DNA from: Gimesia benthica
Lineage (GTDB): Bacteria; Planctomycetota; Planctomycetia; Planctomycetales; Planctomycetaceae
DNA: 64,000 bases
Assembly (NCBI RefSeq): GCF_009720525.1
Contig: NZ_CP043930.1
Location: forward strand, 1,302,001 to 1,366,000
Reading direction: 5' to 3'
Under the pieces are notes generated by a model. It saw nothing but the letters and a program-made list of their open reading frames with translations, did no database searches and was not told the origin of the DNA. Both the position numbers and the translations under genes were made by a program. Positions 19,501 through 30,374 of the stretch are shown one piece after another. Numbering within the stretch: the first letter of the stretch is position 1; every line of letters begins with the position of its first letter.

Positions 19501-21021
19501 ATGCTATCAATGAAATCAACCAGACTGATTCATACAGGTTATTTGATCGGACTGCTGTGTGTTGTGCTGACTCGCCCTGTCCTGTCTGCGGAAGGGCCGA
19601 TGCTGATCGTTGGTACGCCCCAGGCAGACATCAAAGTCGATCGCAGTCAGGATGCAAAAGTTTTAAGAACAGTCAAACAGGGAAACCGGTTCTGGGCGTT
19701 TGCCACGACTGAAAACTGGTATGAGGTCAAGGACCCAAAATCCCAGCAGCACGGCTGGATCTCCCGCGAGCAGGCCAGCCCGATTCAGTTAACCGCAGAG
19801 CAAATGCAGAAAATCAAGTCAGCGCAAGAGACACACTCGAGAGCCATGAAGCTGTATTCCAGCGGGGATCGCAAACAGGCTGTGCAACTCGGAATACAGG
19901 CTCTGGAACAGGTAAAAGCGGTCCACGGAAAATATCATCCCGATACCGCATCCGTCATGTCCTTTCCTGCAGTCGCCTACCACGAACTGCAAGACCTGGA
20001 AAAAGCCACTTCCTACACCGAAGAATGCCTGGAGATTCGTCGACAGGTCTTCGGAAATGCTCATCCTGAAACAGCGGCTTCACTGAATAACCTGGGATCG
20101 CTATACGTAACTTTGAAACGCTATTCCAAGGCTGAGCCACTGCTCAAGGAAAGTCTCAAACTGGCCCATGCACAACTGGGGACAAAGCACCAGGGAACCG
20201 TCTCCGCGATGATCAACCTGGGGTCCCTCTACGAAGCGATGGGAAAATATAAACAGGCAGAAACTCTTTATCAGCAGATCCTGTCTGTGATGACTCAGAA
20301 TTACGGGAAAGATCATTATCGAACGTCAGTTGTGCACGACAAAATGGCGAAACTCTATCTGCAGATGCAGGCTTATCCCCAGGCAGAACAACATATGCAA
20401 CAGTGTCACGCGATTCGCCAAAAGTCCCTGGGAGAAACGCATCCCGAGACGGTCAACGCCTTACATGAGCGGGGACGGATTTACGTGATGCAGGAAAAGT
20501 ACGCGGATGCAGAACCGATCTTCCTCAAGTGCCTGGAACTCGTTTCCAGCGAGACTGGAGAAAATCATCTGCAGACTACAATTCTGCGCGATAACCTGGT
20601 CATGATCTTCGATCATTTGGATAAGTATTCTGAAGCTGAGCAACTCATGCTGAAAAACCTGAAGATCCGTCGGGACTCTCTGGATCAAAAGCACCCTGAC
20701 CTGCTCTATTCGCTCAACAGCCTGGGAAACTATTATTTTGCCAGGCAAGAGTATTCCCAGGCACTGCCTTACTTCAAGGAAGCCCTGGAAATCACTCAGA
20801 AAACCAGGGGCGCAGAACATCCTGCTACCGCAGTCGCACTCGGAAGGCTGGGAAACCTGTATCGGATGCAGGGAAAGAAATTAGAGGCAGAACCACTGCT
20901 CTCTCAATCGCTGAAAATTAACCAGAAAGCACTGGGGGCCGATCATCGAGCAACCATTCAGGCGCAACAGAATCTCGCCGCGTTAAACGAAACGCCCGAG
21001 GACGACCCACCAGCAGAATAA
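19501..21021 (+). CDS. Secreted SH3-TPR protein without CHAT domain
   Basis: A 506-residue exported protein when started at 19501 (GCGAGG upstream, signal peptide MLSMKSTRLIHTGYLIGLLC...LSA). An upstream in-frame ATG at 19432 abuts the previous stop. An SH3-like module (VKQGNRFWAFATTENWYEV, then HGWISREQ) is followed by about nine 42-residue TPRs of the kinesin-light-chain/NB-ARC style (YGKDHYRTSVVHDKMAKLYL; HPETAASLNNLGSLYVTLKR). It ends without a protease domain. The N-terminal layout matches both CHAT neighbours. It is probably a truncated paralogue acting as adaptor or competitor. It is 69 bp from the preceding gene and likely in the same transcript. Confidence 0.82.
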   Translation: MLSMKSTRLIHTGYLIGLLCVVLTRPVLSAEGPMLIVGTPQADIKVDRSQDAKVLRTVKQGNRFWAFATTENWYEVKDPKSQQHGWISREQASPIQLTAEQMQKIKSAQETHSRAMKLYSSGDRKQAVQLGIQALEQVKAVHGKYHPDTASVMSFPAVAYHELQDLEKATSYTEECLEIRRQVFGNAHPETAASLNNLGSLYVTLKRYSKAEPLLKESLKLAHAQLGTKHQGTVSAMINLGSLYEAMGKYKQAETLYQQILSVMTQNYGKDHYRTSVVHDKMAKLYLQMQAYPQAEQHMQQCHAIRQKSLGETHPETVNALHERGRIYVMQEKYADAEPIFLKCLELVSSETGENHLQTTILRDNLVMIFDHLDKYSEAEQLMLKNLKIRRDSLDQKHPDLLYSLNSLGNYYFARQEYSQALPYFKEALEITQKTRGAEHPATAVALGRLGNLYRMQGKKLEAEPLLSQSLKINQKALGADHRATIQAQQNLAALNETPEDDPPAE

Positions 21022-21121
21022 GAGATAAAAATCAGCCGCTCGCTCAAACAGGACTCACAAACATTGGTTGCCAATGGAACTCATCAGCCCGATATCTCTC
21101 CTTAAAGAAAAGATCGATGCG

Positions 21122-24100
21122 ATGACACTTCTCTCCCCAAACTCAGTTCTACTGCGAATTCTCTGCCAGGCACTCCTGCTGGCATTGCCCGTTTCGCTGC
21201 TGGCCCAGGAGAACAAGCCGACCATTCAGCAATATGTAGTGATTGATAATACCGCGGACGTCTACGAGGGGAAGCAGGTCGTCACCCGCCTGAAGCAGGG
21301 TAGCACCGTCTGGGGCTTCCAGGAGAATCAGGGCTGGCTGCTGATCAAAATCCCTGGTTCCTCGAAGCGGGGCTGGACTCAGGGAACTCATTTGCAGGTG
21401 CGTCAACTGGATCCGCAACAGGCGCAACAGTGGAAACGACAGGCCGACGCTGCAGCCACCCGGGTGAGAAAGCTGGCGAGCAAGAAACAGTATCAGCCAG
21501 CCCTCAAAGCCGCCCGCGAGTCCGTTGAAGAGCATCGCCGACTCTACGGCGACGAACATCCGCAGACGCTCAATGAACTCATCGCGGTCGGCTGGCTGAC
21601 GGCCATGACGGGACAGACAGCCGAAGGACGTAAGCAGATTGATGCTGCAGTCGCCACCCAGGAAGCCCTCTTCGCTCCCAACAGCCCTGCCCTGGCGGGT
21701 GCCTATCATCTGGCAGCCCGCTTTGCCCTCGATATTGATCAAGACTACGCCACTAACAACTATCAGCGACTGTTCGATCTTTACGACAAGATCTACCAGG
21801 CTGCCCCGGCCGAAAATATCAGGAAACATCGTGAAATCGTGACCTCCCTGATCCGGGCCGGCAAGTATCCCCTGGCACAAAAGTATGCAGAGAAAACCTG
21901 GAAGCTGGTTGAAGCGAATCAACTGACGCTGACCGAAACCGCCTTTCTGGTCATGTCAGATCAGGCGGCAATCGCACAACGTCTCAATCGCTCCGCTGAA
22001 GCGGCGCGTCTCTACCGAACGATCCTGGAATTACCAGCAGATCAGATCAGTGGCCAGGCCCGGGGCTTGACGCATAATCTACTGGGACAGGTCCTGATCT
22101 CGCAGGACAAGAGACGCGAAGCTGCTAAAGAATGGGAGCAGGCCCTGCCTCTGTATGAACAGCATTATGGAAACGATCATCTCAGCACAGCCAGCCTATT
22201 GCATGACGCCGGCTGGAATCAATTTCTGCTGGGAGAACCAACCCGGGGCAGAACATTGCTGGAACGGGCACTGGCAATTCGTGCCGCACAACTCCCTGCA
22301 GACAATCTGCAAACCGCTCTCACGCATTCCCAGCTCGGTTACCTCTGTTCTCAAGCGGGAGATCACGCCAGTGCGCTGGCTCACTTTCGCAAAGGCGTCG
22401 AGATCGCCGAAGCAGCGGGTGGAACTGACTCCCTTACGGTCGCGTCCTATTACAGTGCACTCGGATTTGGACTGGGCGCGATTGGCGATCCCAGCGCCTC
22501 CGATTATCTCGAACGAAGCGTGAAGCTCTATCAGAACAGTCCCCAGAAGTTTTCCTCGGGAGCGGCCGATGCCTACCGCCGCTTGGGTGAAGACCTGCTT
22601 TATCGAGGCCAGCTGACACAGGCGCTGCCTCACCTGCAACGCGCATTGAAGAGTTTTGAGCAGCAGAACCGTCCACTGTATGCCGCGATCACCCTCTCCA
22701 CCATTGCCCGCGTTTACCTGAAACAGGGGCAACTTGATGCTGCCCTCGAAAACTGCGAACAGGCATTGAAGAAACGGGTGCCCATTCAGGGACTCAGACA
22801 CCAGCAGGTCTCACAATTACGCTTACTGATGGCTCGGATCCACCAGCAACGAAACGAACTGGCACAAGCATTGTCCCTGGCGCAGGAAGTCAGTGAAATC
22901 GCCAGTCAGGACCTGGGCGCACATCCCCTGACCGTCCAGGCATTTTCCGACTTGGCGCAATATCAATATGCGTCCGGTCAGATTGATGCTGCTTTTGAAT
23001 CCAGTGACCAGGCACGCCGGTTTTCACGCCGCCATATCAGGGAGCAGCTGCCATTCCTGAGTGATACGCATCAGTTAAGTTACCTGAACCGGAAGGACCG
23101 CCCGTCTCTGCACCAGTCCCTGGCCATGGCGTGGCAGCAACAGACAGGGGCTCCATCCATAAAACAATCTGCAGAGTGGTTGATCAATGGAAAAGCAACC
23201 TCGCATGAAGCGCTGGCGTTACAACATCGCCTGCACCGAACCGCAGCCCAGACAGGACGCCTGGAGAAGCTCGATGCAGCGATTACAGGAATTCAGGCCG
23301 CATCTGCTGCCGGCAGCCAGGTTCCCCGGAATTCAGAAATCAATGATCGTATTACACGCCTCAAATCCGAATTGAATTTGAAAGAGGACCAGGCATTGTC
23401 TGGGCAGGCCTGGGTAACACATCAGTCCGTGCAAGAGACCTTAAAACCGGAGACGGTCTTGATTGACTTCATCCGACTGCAGATCCCCGCAGAGCTCAGC
23501 ATTGATCAGCGAAAAGAATCCCGCTATGTGGCCTGGATCACCTCGGCCGGGGAGGAACCAGTACAAATCATCGACATCGGCCCAGCCGGCCCCATTGACG
23601 CCCAAATCAACGCCGCTTCACAAGAACTGCAAAGCAGCGTTACTATAATCGTATCGCAGGGGGAAGCAAAAGCGACAGAAGCCTGCAACGCCGCGCTCCA
23701 GCAGCTCAGCCAGAAGCTCTGGTCCCCTCTGCCGGACAGTGTAAAACAGGCCCGAAATATCATCATCAGCCCCGATGCCTCACTCTGGCTCGTCCCTTGG
23801 GCAGCACTTCCCATAAAAGGAGAACCGTTAATCAAAGCACATCAGTTCCGCCTGGTTGTCAGTGGACGCGATCTGATTCCATCAGACGAAAGTGCCTCCG
23901 CAAATCCACCGCTGATTGTTGCAGATCCGGATTTTGAAACGAAAGTTTCAGCCCCGGATCAGTCCCCTGCTCCCCCCGCGATTCAAACGCGAGGGTCCGC
24001 AAATTTCAAGAACTTCAGTCCCGTGCCGCGTCTGAAGTTCGCTGCTGCAGAAGCCGCCAGTATCACACCTGCCATCAATCAACTTTGTGGACGCCCGCCT

Positions 24101-24676
24101 GTCGTCCTGACTGGAAAGCAGGCAACCGAACAGGCCGTCAAATCGGCAACTTCACCCGAAATCATGGTGCTGACCACGCATGGCATCTTCCTGCCCAGCG
24201 ACAATGATACCACAACAAGTGAGTTCACATTCGACTCCGAGCCTCACACTGAATTGAATAACCCGCTGCTCAGGTCAGGCCTGTTGTTCGCAGGCTTTAA
24301 TGAATCCACTTCAGGTTCAGACGGTGTGTTGACCGGAGCGGAAATCCTGGAAACGGATCTGGAACACACCGACCTGGTGGTAATGAGCGCCTGCGATACG
24401 GCTCTGGGCGAGATCAACAACGGAGAAGGTGTTGCAGGACTCCGGCAGTCATTTCAGCTTGCCGGCGTCAACAGTGTTGTGGCCAGCCTCTGGAAAATCG
24501 AAGATCGCCAGACCGCCTTTTTAATGAAGGACTTCTTTGAACATCTCGCTGCGGGAAAATCCAAATCAGAAGCATTACGGCAGGCGCAACTCAACCGCAT
24601 TCAATCACGACAGGAACGCAACGGAGCAGCCCATCCTTTCTTCTGGGCGGCATTCACTCTGACTGGCAACGACTGA
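21122..24676 (+). CDS. Secreted SH3-TPR-CHAT protease
   Basis: A protein of 1184 residues from ATG 21122; ATG 21074 and TTG 21068 are in-frame alternatives, but 21122 gives the best signal peptide (SVLLRILCQALLLALPVSLL). The SH3-like segment (LKQGSTVWGFQENQGWLLIK) is followed by a long TPR array to about residue 640. The CHAT domain has His1020 in LTTHGIF and Cys1091 in MSACDTA, then GEGVAGLRQSFQLAG and the terminal HPFFWAAFTLTG. Spacing of the dyad is normal for CHAT, which makes it the reference for the split paralogue at 13676. It is predicted to be a cysteine peptidase or pseudo-peptidase outside the cytoplasm. No substrate can be named. Confidence 0.9.
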   Translation: MTLLSPNSVLLRILCQALLLALPVSLLAQENKPTIQQYVVIDNTADVYEGKQVVTRLKQGSTVWGFQENQGWLLIKIPGSSKRGWTQGTHLQVRQLDPQQAQQWKRQADAAATRVRKLASKKQYQPALKAARESVEEHRRLYGDEHPQTLNELIAVGWLTAMTGQTAEGRKQIDAAVATQEALFAPNSPALAGAYHLAARFALDIDQDYATNNYQRLFDLYDKIYQAAPAENIRKHREIVTSLIRAGKYPLAQKYAEKTWKLVEANQLTLTETAFLVMSDQAAIAQRLNRSAEAARLYRTILELPADQISGQARGLTHNLLGQVLISQDKRREAAKEWEQALPLYEQHYGNDHLSTASLLHDAGWNQFLLGEPTRGRTLLERALAIRAAQLPADNLQTALTHSQLGYLCSQAGDHASALAHFRKGVEIAEAAGGTDSLTVASYYSALGFGLGAIGDPSASDYLERSVKLYQNSPQKFSSGAADAYRRLGEDLLYRGQLTQALPHLQRALKSFEQQNRPLYAAITLSTIARVYLKQGQLDAALENCEQALKKRVPIQGLRHQQVSQLRLLMARIHQQRNELAQALSLAQEVSEIASQDLGAHPLTVQAFSDLAQYQYASGQIDAAFESSDQARRFSRRHIREQLPFLSDTHQLSYLNRKDRPSLHQSLAMAWQQQTGAPSIKQSAEWLINGKATSHEALALQHRLHRTAAQTGRLEKLDAAITGIQAASAAGSQVPRNSEINDRITRLKSELNLKEDQALSGQAWVTHQSVQETLKPETVLIDFIRLQIPAELSIDQRKESRYVAWITSAGEEPVQIIDIGPAGPIDAQINAASQELQSSVTIIVSQGEAKATEACNAALQQLSQKLWSPLPDSVKQARNIIISPDASLWLVPWAALPIKGEPLIKAHQFRLVVSGRDLIPSDESASANPPLIVADPDFETKVSAPDQSPAPPAIQTRGSANFKNFSPVPRLKFAAAEAASITPAINQLCGRPPVVLTGKQATEQAVKSATSPEIMVLTTHGIFLPSDNDTTTSEFTFDSEPHTELNNPLLRSGLLFAGFNESTSGSDGVLTGAEILETDLEHTDLVVMSACDTALGEINNGEGVAGLRQSFQLAGVNSVVASLWKIEDRQTAFLMKDFFEHLAAGKSKSEALRQAQLNRIQSRQERNGAAHPFFWAAFTLTGND

Positions 24677-24753
24677 CAGACCTGGCTCACCAGGAAGCGT
24701 CGAATGGAATTCATCAGCACGCGAAATCTCGTCGCGATCAGAAATCATCCACT

Positions 24754-25266
24754 TTACAGTCCAAACCATTCAGGCTTAACCTGAGTCATGAACGCGAGAA
24801 ACAGCGTGACAATCACTAAGACCATAAACAGATAAAATCCCAGCTGGCTGAGTTGATGGCGTCGCTGTTCACGCCGCCTCCGCGCTTCGTTGAATTTGTT
24901 GATTTCCGCCATTCGTTCGGGAGACGGCATGACCGATGCCAGCCATTCATCGAGATCAGCAATCAATTGTGTCGAGGGCCAGGGTGGCGTTTGCGTGCCT
25001 CCCCAGGTCAGATGCACCAGGGCATACCTCGCTCCTTCAACTTCAGTGTCCAGCTTGAGCAAGATATCATCAGTCCCGCTGAAAGCTCCCAGCACATTAG
25101 CATTGATCCCGTAAATCGGATGCCCGGGCGACAGTTCGTGCGCGAGCTGCTTGAGAAGCCCCGTATTCCGATCTGGAGTCACCAGCTCAAATCCAATGTC
25201 TGACAAGTCAGGTTGATGTGAGATAACCCAGGCCTGCTCATCCTCAGTGTCATGTTGTGAATTCAT
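24754..25266 (-). CDS. Tail-anchored membrane protein, unknown function
   Basis: A 170-residue protein with a soluble N-terminal part of about 130 residues containing HELSPGHPIYGINANVLGAF and ARYALVHLTWGG. A basic segment (EARRRREQRRHQLSQ) leads into one C-terminal membrane helix (LGFYLFMVLVIVTLFLAFMT). The orientation by the positive-inside rule is with the N-domain in the cytoplasm. It is convergent with the CHAT gene. Similar short tail-anchored proteins occur in planctomycetes, without known function. Confidence 0.7.
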   Translation of the reverse strand: MNSQHDTEDEQAWVISHQPDLSDIGFELVTPDRNTGLLKQLAHELSPGHPIYGINANVLGAFSGTDDILLKLDTEVEGARYALVHLTWGGTQTPPWPSTQLIADLDEWLASVMPSPERMAEINKFNEARRRREQRRHQLSQLGFYLFMVLVIVTLFLAFMTQVKPEWFGL

Positions 25267-25447
25267 TCTGCCTCACACTTGATTATGCTTTAATATCCTG
25301 CGCACGTTTTTATTAGAATGAAATTTCTGTGAATTGGCTTTGGCATGCTCTCCGGAAGAGGCTTCAGACCAAGCCAGTTATTTACAGTATACCAGACAGC
25401 AATTACAATGAATGAGGAAAAAAGTATGCTGTCTGAGGAGTTTTTGA

Positions 25448-27373
25448 ATGAGTATCACTAAGGCACATTTAGTCCGTAGCGCGATCACTGTGATGGTGCT
25501 GGGCATCCTGTGGTGCAGTCCGGACACGGGTCACGCTGAGTCCAAGGAAGATAAAACGCTGGCTGCACACAAAGCGGACGCCAAGCAGTTTTTCGATAAA
25601 CAGGTTAAGCCCTTCATCAAAAAATATTGCATCGACTGTCATCAGAACAGGCGCCCCACCGAAGCCGGCCTCAGCTTTGACCCGGCTCTGCAAAGTCCCG
25701 GCCACGCCGCCTTCAGCGAGAAGTGGAAAAAGTCCGCAGCTCGCGTGAAAGCACACGACATGCCCCCCGAAGGTCTGGACCAGCCATCCGACAAAGAACG
25801 TCAGATGTTTGCAGAATGGCTGCAGAAAGTGAAATATCTCAGCCCCAAAGATCCGGGCCCGTTTGTCATTCGGCGGCTCACGAAAACGGAATATGGCAAC
25901 ACGCTCCACGACCTCTTAGACGTCGATCCAGACATTGTCGCCAGTCTGCCGGACGAAGTCAGCGGCGAAGGCTATCTCAATTCGCTGTCCCCGCTGCAAC
26001 TCGAACAGTACCTGACCATCTCTGAAAAAGTCCTGAATCAGGTGGTGGCACCGGAAGGAGAACCACCTACTGAAATACAACAGCAGCTCTTTGGAGAAAC
26101 TCCCCGGTCCGGGTCAGACGAGCAGGCAGCCGCACGCCAGGTCGCGCAGTCACTGGCACGAAAAGCCTATCGCCGTCCGCCCACTGCTGCAGAAATCGAT
26201 GTCCTGCTGAATGTGTTTGATCTGGCAAAACAGAACAAACTCAGCTACCAGGCCTCCTGCCGACTGATGCTCAAGGCGATTTTGGTGTCGCCCCAGTTTT
26301 TGTTTATCACACCGGCTAAAGAGGTGGAGACGAAAAAGGGAATCGTGCCCCTCGATGATTTTCAGCTCGCCTCGCGTCTGTCTTATCTGCTCTGGGCCAC
26401 CATGCCTGACGCGGAGCTGATGACACTGGCCGAACAGGGAAAACTGCATGAACCGCCAGTCTTGAAATCTCAGGTCACGCGGATGTTACTGGATCCGCGC
26501 TCGCGGGCTCTGTTTGATGGCTTTGGGGCGCAATGGCTCAAGCTGGGAGAGATACACACGCGAACCTTTGACCCTGAGAAATTCCCGCAGATGACCGCCG
26601 ACATGCGGACAGCCATGTACGACGAAGCCCGCTTGTTTTTCGAAAGCATCGTCCGCGAGAACCGCAGCGTTTCGAATTTCATCGACAGCGATTACACGTA
26701 CCTCAACGGGAACCTGGCCACAATCTACGGTCTGGAAAAAACCGTCACCGGCTCCGAGATGCGAAAAGTCAAACTGACCAACGGCAATCGTGGTGGAATC
26801 CTGGGAATGCCCGGGGTCCTCGCAGCGACTTCGTTCCCCAACCGCACCAGTCCCGTTAATCGAGGCGTCTGGGTCCTGGAACAGGTTCTCGGAGATCACG
26901 TCCCCGCCGCCCCGCCCAATGTCCCTTCGCTGGAGAAACAGGACAAAAAACAGATCGCCAACCTGACGCTCCGCGAACGGACCGAACTGCACCGCTCCGA
27001 AGCGGTCTGTGCCAACTGCCATCGCCTGCTCGATCCGATCGGATTCGGTCTGGAGAACTTCGACGCCATCGGACGCTGGCGTGACAAAGACGAAAACGGC
27101 CAGTCCATCGATGCTTCCGGTGAGCTCCCCGGCGGCAGGAATTTTTCCAACCCCCAGGAACTCAAAGCCATTATCGCCGACCACAGCGTAAAGTTTTCTC
27201 GCAATCTGGTCGAGCGTCTGTTAGCCTATGCATTATGTCGACGCTTGGAAGGGTATGACGAAATTGTGATCGATGAACTGATGCAGAAGATCGCGAAAGA
27301 CGATTATCGCATGCAGACGTTGATCACCGAGGTCGTCACCAGTTACCCTTTCACGTATCGTCGGATTGAGTGA
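25448..27373 (+). CDS. DUF1592-family planctomycete cytochrome protein
   Basis: A 641-residue exported protein (GAGGAG before the ATG, signal peptide ending at about residue 30). It has the standard planctomycete arrangement: PSCyt1-like region with CIDCH (61-65), DUF1587 ([20 protein letters not shown]), DUF1595, DUF1592 ([13 protein letters not shown] and the [12 protein letters not shown] block), DUF1588 ([20 protein letters not shown] with CANCH near 521) and DUF1585 at the end. Two haem-c sites suggest electron transfer or a surface oxidase role. The family's biochemical function is not established. It forms an operon with the DUF1552 gene 93 bp downstream. Confidence 0.9.
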   Translation: MSITKAHLVRSAITVMVLGILWCSPDTGHAESKEDKTLAAHKADAKQFFDKQVKPFIKKYCIDCHQNRRPTEAGLSFDPALQSPGHAAFSEKWKKSAARVKAHDMPPEGLDQPSDKERQMFAEWLQKVKYLSPKDPGPFVIRRLTKTEYGNTLHDLLDVDPDIVASLPDEVSGEGYLNSLSPLQLEQYLTISEKVLNQVVAPEGEPPTEIQQQLFGETPRSGSDEQAAARQVAQSLARKAYRRPPTAAEIDVLLNVFDLAKQNKLSYQASCRLMLKAILVSPQFLFITPAKEVETKKGIVPLDDFQLASRLSYLLWATMPDAELMTLAEQGKLHEPPVLKSQVTRMLLDPRSRALFDGFGAQWLKLGEIHTRTFDPEKFPQMTADMRTAMYDEARLFFESIVRENRSVSNFIDSDYTYLNGNLATIYGLEKTVTGSEMRKVKLTNGNRGGILGMPGVLAATSFPNRTSPVNRGVWVLEQVLGDHVPAAPPNVPSLEKQDKKQIANLTLRERTELHRSEAVCANCHRLLDPIGFGLENFDAIGRWRDKDENGQSIDASGELPGGRNFSNPQELKAIIADHSVKFSRNLVERLLAYALCRRLEGYDEIVIDELMQKIAKDDYRMQTLITEVVTSYPFTYRRIE

Positions 27374-27466
27374 CAGCCGGACCACACACCACCCTCTTTG
27401 CATGACGGATTTGCAACCCGTCGTACAATTTAAGTTTTCCTCTGCAACCCACCCAAAGGCTTTCCC

Positions 27467-28855
27467 ATGAGCAATTATAAAGCAATCGATCGTCGTACCT
27501 GTCTGAAAGGCCTCGGAGCCGCCCTGGCTCTGCCTCTGCTGGATGTCATGGGTTGGGCCGAAGCCAGCGAGAAAAAAGCGTTCAAGCCACCGGTTCGTCT
27601 GGGATTCATGTATATGCCACATGGCGTAATTATGGATCAGTTCTGGCCCAAGGATCCCCAGACGTTTCTGAAATCGCCTCCCCCTGCCCTGGAATCGCTG
27701 CGACCTGTGATCGACCAGTGTCTGCTGATGAAGGGCATCGCCGGCGTTTCCAACGGTCCCTATCGCGGGGCTCCCCACGCACTCGAACTTTCAACCTGGC
27801 TGACCGCAGCATTGCCCGATCCGGACAAACGGGACGAAATCAGCATCTCGATCTCCGCCGATCAGATCGCCGCGAATTCCCTGGGTGCGTTTACCGCCCT
27901 GCCCTCACTGGAACTGGCGACAATGCCCCAAACCTGGAAGGAAAACCAGGCGGGGCTGAACGAAGCCTACTATTCGCACTGCAGCTTCCGCTCGCCGACC
28001 CAGGCGGTCCCAGCCGAGACCAATCCCCGCAACGTACTGAATCGACTGTTCAATAAGAAAGAACAGGGGGACGGACTGTCAGCCAACGGGATGAGTAGTT
28101 TAGATCGCAGCATGCTGGATCTGGTGATCGGCGGCGCCCGCGATCTGCGTCGTACGCTGTCTTCGACCGACCAGAAGAAACTGGATCAATATCTCGACAG
28201 CGTACGTTCGGTAGAACGCCGGATCGCCGCCATCGAAATGCGCCAGAAAGAAGCGGCCCTCGAGAAAGCGGGAATCCGCCCCAGCCGCAGTCACAAAACT
28301 GATTCGCCTCCTATCGAGATCAAGATTCCCGAAGGAGACAAACGCAGCGAATACATGCAGGTGATGTGCGATCTCAACGTGCTCGCCTTCCAGACCGACA
28401 CGACCCGCGTCTGCACCTACATCGGTTCCACCCCGAATGGCGTCTCGTATCCCGAACTCGGTTTCAGAGACCAGCACCATTCGCAGACCCACCACAACGG
28501 CGAGAAGAAGAAGGTCGATAAAGTCGCCGCGATCACGAAATTCAACATCGATCAGTTTGCCTACATGGTCAATAAGATGCACAGCCTGAAAGAAGGGGAC
28601 GGCACCCTGCTCGAGAACTGCATCATGATGTGGGGCTCAGGCCTCGAAGACGGCGACCGCCACACCCGGGCCAACCTGCCTTTCATTCTCGCTGGTAGTG
28701 GCGGCGGTGCGATCAACACGGGACGCTTCCTGCCTGATGTCAAAGGCAATCAGGGCGACCTGCTGACGACGTTACTGACTTGTGCCGGCATCCCGCTCGA
28801 CCGCCCCGTCGGCATCGCCACCAAACAGATCTCCGAGATCCCCGCCAGCTCCTGA
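27467..28855 (+). CDS. DUF1552 protein with Tat-type signal
   Basis: A 462-residue protein beginning with a twin-arginine leader ([19 protein letters not shown]), so it is exported folded. The body matches DUF1552: [15 protein letters not shown], the [17 protein letters not shown] block and the C-terminal [20 protein letters not shown], typical of the alkaline-phosphatase-like fold with Asp/His metal ligands. These genes almost always follow a DUF1592 gene, as here. The partner relation is known by gene order; the reaction is not. Confidence 0.9.
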   Translation: MSNYKAIDRRTCLKGLGAALALPLLDVMGWAEASEKKAFKPPVRLGFMYMPHGVIMDQFWPKDPQTFLKSPPPALESLRPVIDQCLLMKGIAGVSNGPYRGAPHALELSTWLTAALPDPDKRDEISISISADQIAANSLGAFTALPSLELATMPQTWKENQAGLNEAYYSHCSFRSPTQAVPAETNPRNVLNRLFNKKEQGDGLSANGMSSLDRSMLDLVIGGARDLRRTLSSTDQKKLDQYLDSVRSVERRIAAIEMRQKEAALEKAGIRPSRSHKTDSPPIEIKIPEGDKRSEYMQVMCDLNVLAFQTDTTRVCTYIGSTPNGVSYPELGFRDQHHSQTHHNGEKKKVDKVAAITKFNIDQFAYMVNKMHSLKEGDGTLLENCIMMWGSGLEDGDRHTRANLPFILAGSGGGAINTGRFLPDVKGNQGDLLTTLLTCAGIPLDRPVGIATKQISEIPASS

Positions 28856-28944
28856 CATCAGTAAACACTAACGAGACATCAAGAATCGATCTACTTAAAC
28901 CAGGGGATCGCCGCTGATGATGCCCCCTTGTTTTAATAGTCAGT

Positions 28945-30366
28945 TCAACCAGTCACCAGCTTCGTTTGGAACTCCCCTTCGTTGACCGTGGGACGTTCGG
29001 GGCGGCCGTTGTATTCGTAAGTGAGTTTCATCCGATCCAGGCCCAACAGGTGCAGTATCGTGGCGTGCAGATCGTGAACGTGCATCCGATCTTCGATCGC
29101 CCGCAGACCCAGTTCATCGGTGGCCCCGATGGTTTGTCCCCCTTTGACCCCGCCACCGGCCATCCACATGGTGAATCCCGTCGGGTTATGATCGCGTCCG
29201 TCTCCCTTTTCCGACATGGGGGTCCGGCCGAATTCGCCTCCCCACACCACGAGTGTCTCATCCAGCAGGCCCCGTTGTTTCAAATCCTGGATCAGTCCAG
29301 CTACAGGCAGATCCATCGCCTTGCAGTGCTGGGTGTGATTCTTCTCAATCCCCGAATGCGCATCCCACTTGCTGCCGGCCCCATGATACAACTGCACGAA
29401 ACGGACGCCCCGCTCCACCAGGCGGCGTGACATCAGGCAGAGCCGACCAAAGGACGACGTTTCCTGCTGATCCATCCCGTACAACTTGCGGGTGGCTGCG
29501 GTCTCCTGGCCCAAGTCGACTGCCTCGGGCGCTTCGGCCTGCATCCGAAAGGCGAGCTCGTAGCTGGCGATGCGTGCATCAAGCTCTGTCTGCCGGGCGT
29601 GCTGCCGGGCATATCCCTGATTCAACGATTTCAAATACGACAGTTTCTCGCGTTGTCGGGCGTCTGTCACACCTTCCGGATTATTCAGATTCGGAATCGG
29701 CTGCTTGCCTTCCTGTAAGCGAATTCCCTGGTACACCGCGGGCATGAATCCGGTCCCCCAGTTCCGCGGACCATTTACCACGGAAGAACGATTATCCTGC
29801 ATGACCACGAACGAGGGGAGGTTTCTGTTTTCCGAACCGAGCCCGTACGTCACCCAGCTTCCCAGCGAAGGGCGACCGCCGATCAGCGAGCACGTATTCA
29901 TCTGACAGACACTGGAGGAATGGTTCAGGCCATCGGCCCAGCAGGAGCGAATCACGGCAATGTCATCGACGCAGTTCGCAATTTCGGGCAGCCAGTCTGA
30001 GACCCAGGTCCCCGCTTCGCCATGCTGTTTCCATTTTCGTTTCGAGATCAGCAAGGGAGACCGGGATTCCCCGGCGGCGGTCAGAATCTCACCGAAGCTG
30101 TCCGGCAGAGTCTGTCCTGCCAGCTTGTTCAACAGCGGCTTGGGATCAAACAGATCGATATGGCTCGGTCCCCCTTCCATGAACAGGAAGATGATATTCT
30201 TCGCCGTCGGCTTGTGATGAGGAACAGACGCTGATCCCCCCGCAGCAGAGGAACTCTCTGCCTGTGCCAGCAGACTGGCCAACGCAACGGAACCAAAGCC
30301 GAGTCCGCTGCGTTCCAGAAACTCGCGTCGGGTGCGGGGTGTTTCAATATGTGGTGTAGAGAACAT
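28945..30366 (-). CDS. DUF1501 protein with Tat-type signal
   Basis: A 473-residue protein from ATG 30366, with GAGG eight bases upstream; a TTG at 30378 would overlap the previous gene but is less likely. The leader contains RTRREFLERSGLGFGSVALAS, a twin-arginine signal. The body shows DUF1501 features: FLFMEGGPSHIDLFDPKP, the FVQLYHGAGSKWDAH segment, VVWGGEFGRTPM and GRDHNPTGFTMWMAGGG. The fold is sulfatase/phosphatase-like. It is the last gene of the sigma-FecR-PSD1 operon and is the usual partner of PSD1 proteins. Confidence 0.92.
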   Translation of the reverse strand: MFSTPHIETPRTRREFLERSGLGFGSVALASLLAQAESSSAAGGSASVPHHKPTAKNIIFLFMEGGPSHIDLFDPKPLLNKLAGQTLPDSFGEILTAAGESRSPLLISKRKWKQHGEAGTWVSDWLPEIANCVDDIAVIRSCWADGLNHSSSVCQMNTCSLIGGRPSLGSWVTYGLGSENRNLPSFVVMQDNRSSVVNGPRNWGTGFMPAVYQGIRLQEGKQPIPNLNNPEGVTDARQREKLSYLKSLNQGYARQHARQTELDARIASYELAFRMQAEAPEAVDLGQETAATRKLYGMDQQETSSFGRLCLMSRRLVERGVRFVQLYHGAGSKWDAHSGIEKNHTQHCKAMDLPVAGLIQDLKQRGLLDETLVVWGGEFGRTPMSEKGDGRDHNPTGFTMWMAGGGVKGGQTIGATDELGLRAIEDRMHVHDLHATILHLLGLDRMKLTYEYNGRPERPTVNEGEFQTKLVTG

Positions 30367-30374
30367 GGAGCGCC

